Shown here: one piece after another, positions 63,501 through 64,000 of the stretch
How positions within the stretch are numbered: position 1 is the stretch's first letter
Layout of the letters: every line of letters begins with the position of its first letter
Notes under the pieces: model-generated
Told to the model about the DNA's origin: nothing
Database searches by the model: none
The model's input: the letters and a program-made list of their open reading frames with translations, nothing else
Source of the DNA: Elysia chlorotica
Lineage: Eukaryota > Mollusca > Gastropoda > Plakobranchidae
Assembly (NCBI GenBank): GCA_003991915.1
Contig: RQTK01000084.1
Location: 351,214-415,213 of the forward strand
Direction of reading: 5' to 3'
DNA: 64,000 nt
Made by a program: the position numbers and the translations under genes

Positions 63501-63887
63501 TTATGTGTAATAGTTTAAATTCTCCACATCTCTGCAAATGTGTAAGTGCCATTTATGTCTTTGCTTTTCTAGCTTTTACATAAGCTTCTAATTTCTATTG
63601 CTATCAAATCTTCTTAAATATGGAATGGTTTTACTACTAGTTCATTGAAAATAAGTATGCTGTGCTTGTTTTGTTTGAATTTTTAAATCCAGAGAGTAGC
63701 ACTGTTTATACAATTTGAATCATAAGGTTTCATTTGCACCTGACTGTGGCAGTAAAGCTGTCAGTCAATGGGAAACACAAACCTGTTTACAGCAAGACAG
63801 AAAGACCAAAATTTTCTTGTGCCTGTGACTGCGCAGAAATGACCACAGGGTGTTCACCTTGTCTTGCATTTCACATATGATGTAGCG
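48566..63887 (-). CDS. DDX10: DEAD-box RNA helicase DDX10 (Dbp4 family), 5' end outside window
   Basis: Nucleolar ATP-dependent RNA helicase for early 18S rRNA/small-subunit processing. Exons seen: 63887-63783, 62285-62123, 61666-61582, 61420-61319, 60634-60553, 60185-60106, 59528-59313, 58967-58850, 55321-55289, 55222-55115, 54378-54253, 53737-53675, 49872-49712, 48743-48566. All phases agree. The first exon ([11 protein letters not shown]) holds the start of helicase domain 2. Motif V ([10 protein letters not shown]) and motif VI (HRVGRTARY) are intact. Next comes the family linker ([23 protein letters not shown]), an acidic Ser/Glu/Asp region, the conserved INLHKAKERL-like segment ([20 protein letters not shown]), basic coiled-coil-like repeats and an acidic tail ending [13 protein letters not shown], like the DDX10 end. 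Motifs Q, I, II and III must lie beyond 64000. The exit of exon 49872-49712 (phase 2) fits 48743 directly, so an intervening exon is not needed. Confidence 0.95.
49411..49538 (-). pseudogene. Probable decayed DDX10 exon
   Basis: Behind an acceptor (CTTTCAG), the minus strand reads [19 protein letters not shown] in one frame. After a GGG at 49472-49474 it reads [17 protein letters not shown] in the next, the second followed by [13 protein letters not shown]10 proteins have an acidic run and then LPDPDKYRSS here. The frame is broken and its exit phase does not fit the last exon, while skipping it does. It could instead be an assembly error. Confidence 0.4.
50735..51170 (+). repeat. SINE relics in DDX10 intron
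   Basis: From about 50840, a degenerate head leads to CATGTGTAGCAGCACATAAAATTGTCAGACGT (quoted only in part: GCAGCACATAAAATTGTC) and ATAGCCTATACAGTGCTG, the main SINE family tail. A second tail-like block with ATAGCCGTAACCGTGCTAA lies near 51130. Confidence 0.6.
52120..52569 (-). mobile_element. pogo/Tigger transposase relic
   Basis: From the ATG at 52569-52567 the minus strand reads [20 protein letters not shown], then [10 protein letters not shown]. After a one-base shift it reads [14 protein letters not shown] and [11 protein letters not shown]. This is the N-terminal CENP-B/pogo-type DNA-binding helix-turn-helix (compare the family pattern of KRK-x-x-S/T, EK...I, KT.A.IAR, STL..FLK). A terminus-like TACAGTAAAACATGCCTACA lies at 52119. 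The rest of the transposase is missing, so this is a relic in a DDX10 intron. Confidence 0.7.
53215..53310. other. CCCGC-bearing block near the Tigger relic
   Basis: AAGGTCCCGCTATATGCAGC resembles TCCCGCTGTAGGCAAG near 52170 and may be another part of the same decayed element. Evidence is weak. Confidence 0.25.
55289..55321 (-). CDS. DDX10: 33-bp DDX10 microexon
   Basis: Encodes [11 protein letters not shown], phase 0 at both ends, between acceptor GATCAG and donor GTATTT. It joins EDEQ of the exon at 58850 to [13 protein letters not shown] of the next exon. The polypyrimidine tract is poor because an acidic open frame runs up to the splice site. It may be optional, since the frame also closes without it. 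Confidence 0.55.
55290..55583 (-). other. Acidic open reading frame in DDX10 intron
   Basis: An acceptor-like CACAG is followed by [20 protein letters not shown], then [20 protein letters not shown] and a Ser/Asp/Glu-rich stretch, ending in TAG at 55292-55290. The N-terminal style, a short basic head and then an acidic DSD-rich segment, resembles piggyBac-derived transposase N-termini, but no diagnostic motif is present. It overlaps the DDX10 microexon in another frame. Using it as an exon would shift the DDX10 frame by one base and stop it. Confidence 0.4.
55689..57244. repeat. Tandem duplication copy D1 in DDX10 intron
   Basis: Starts AGGCATACGGTCTCATAGGG and runs 1556 bp to GGAAATAAAAAAAGCT, where copy D2 begins. 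It matches D2 throughout with scattered substitutions and short indels. No shared long open frame. Confidence 0.9.
57245..58806. repeat. Tandem duplication copy D2 in DDX10 intron
   Basis: Direct head-to-tail copy of D1, ending about 45 bp from the DDX10 exon at 58850-58967. It includes an AGATCT-type palindrome and an ACTCTAGGCCTAGAAGCT block shared with D1. Confidence 0.9.
62659..62900. mobile_element. Possible pogo/Tigger-like element end
   Basis: TA is followed by CAGTAAAACTCGGTAATAAC and then GACTCGTTATAGCAAGGGTT, the layout of many Tigger-type termini. A related block (GGGTTAGGTTCTCATTATTT) is at about 63261, but no matching inverted end was found. Located in a DDX10 intron. Confidence 0.4.
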
Positions 63888-64000
63888 CTGTTGAAAGAAG
63901 TTAATATCACATTTCAGTTTTTGTTTTATATACACTCAGTATTCTTAAAGATAAATGTAAAGTAGAAAAAATAACGAAAAAACCTTTACTGATACAGTTT

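Noticed and set aside
1..64000. CRISPR array, operon or prokaryotic-type features
   Set aside because: The sequence is intron-bearing animal DNA; no spaced direct-repeat array or polycistronic layout is present.

Overview
The window is animal nuclear DNA: AT-rich, with long repeat-filled introns, GT-AG splice sites and many SINE, LINE and DNA-transposon relics. The deuterostome/protostome-wide genes do not fix the taxon. An antistasin-type cysteine-rich secreted protein, tRNA-derived SINEs with a shared tail, and dense AGATCTAGA palindrome clusters fit a mollusc, most likely a gastropod. That is inference; no species can be named from the sequence alone. Three N bases near 33629-33642 mark assembly gaps.

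Layout from left to right. (1) 1144-4132, minus: a three-exon gene for a secreted antistasin-like protein. (2) 4133-9812: repeat-rich intergenic DNA, including a 1.23-kb tandem duplication whose two copies are separated by a 200-bp block copied from 3310-3509. (3) 9813-24344, minus: a 17-exon gene for a cytosolic-looking protein with a Sec23/24-type zinc finger and a von Willebrand A domain, of the kind named circularly permutated Ras protein 1-like. Its first coding exon is present twice because exon and adjoining LINE were tandemly duplicated. (4) 24345-28722: repeat-rich DNA between divergent genes, with LINE, SINE and a hAT-like element. (5) 28723-41694, plus: a complete 12-coding-exon importin alpha gene (KPNA1/5/6 subfamily, 529 aa) whose reading frame closes perfectly. 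(6) 41695-48565: the long 3' region of importin alpha and the convergent 3' end of the next gene. (7) 48566 to beyond 64000, minus: the C-terminal two thirds of DDX10, a DEAD-box RNA helicase of ribosome biogenesis. Its 5' exons lie outside the window.

The genes do not form a pathway. Importin alpha (nuclear import) and DDX10 (nucleolar pre-rRNA processing) are housekeeping genes, and the neighbourhood shows no functional cluster. I found no previously undescribed system. What is unusual is structural: several local duplications with legible breakpoints, a duplicated start exon, a probable decayed exon in DDX10, an acidic ORF butting onto a 33-bp microexon, and several relics of cut-and-paste elements (hAT-like, pogo/Tigger-like).
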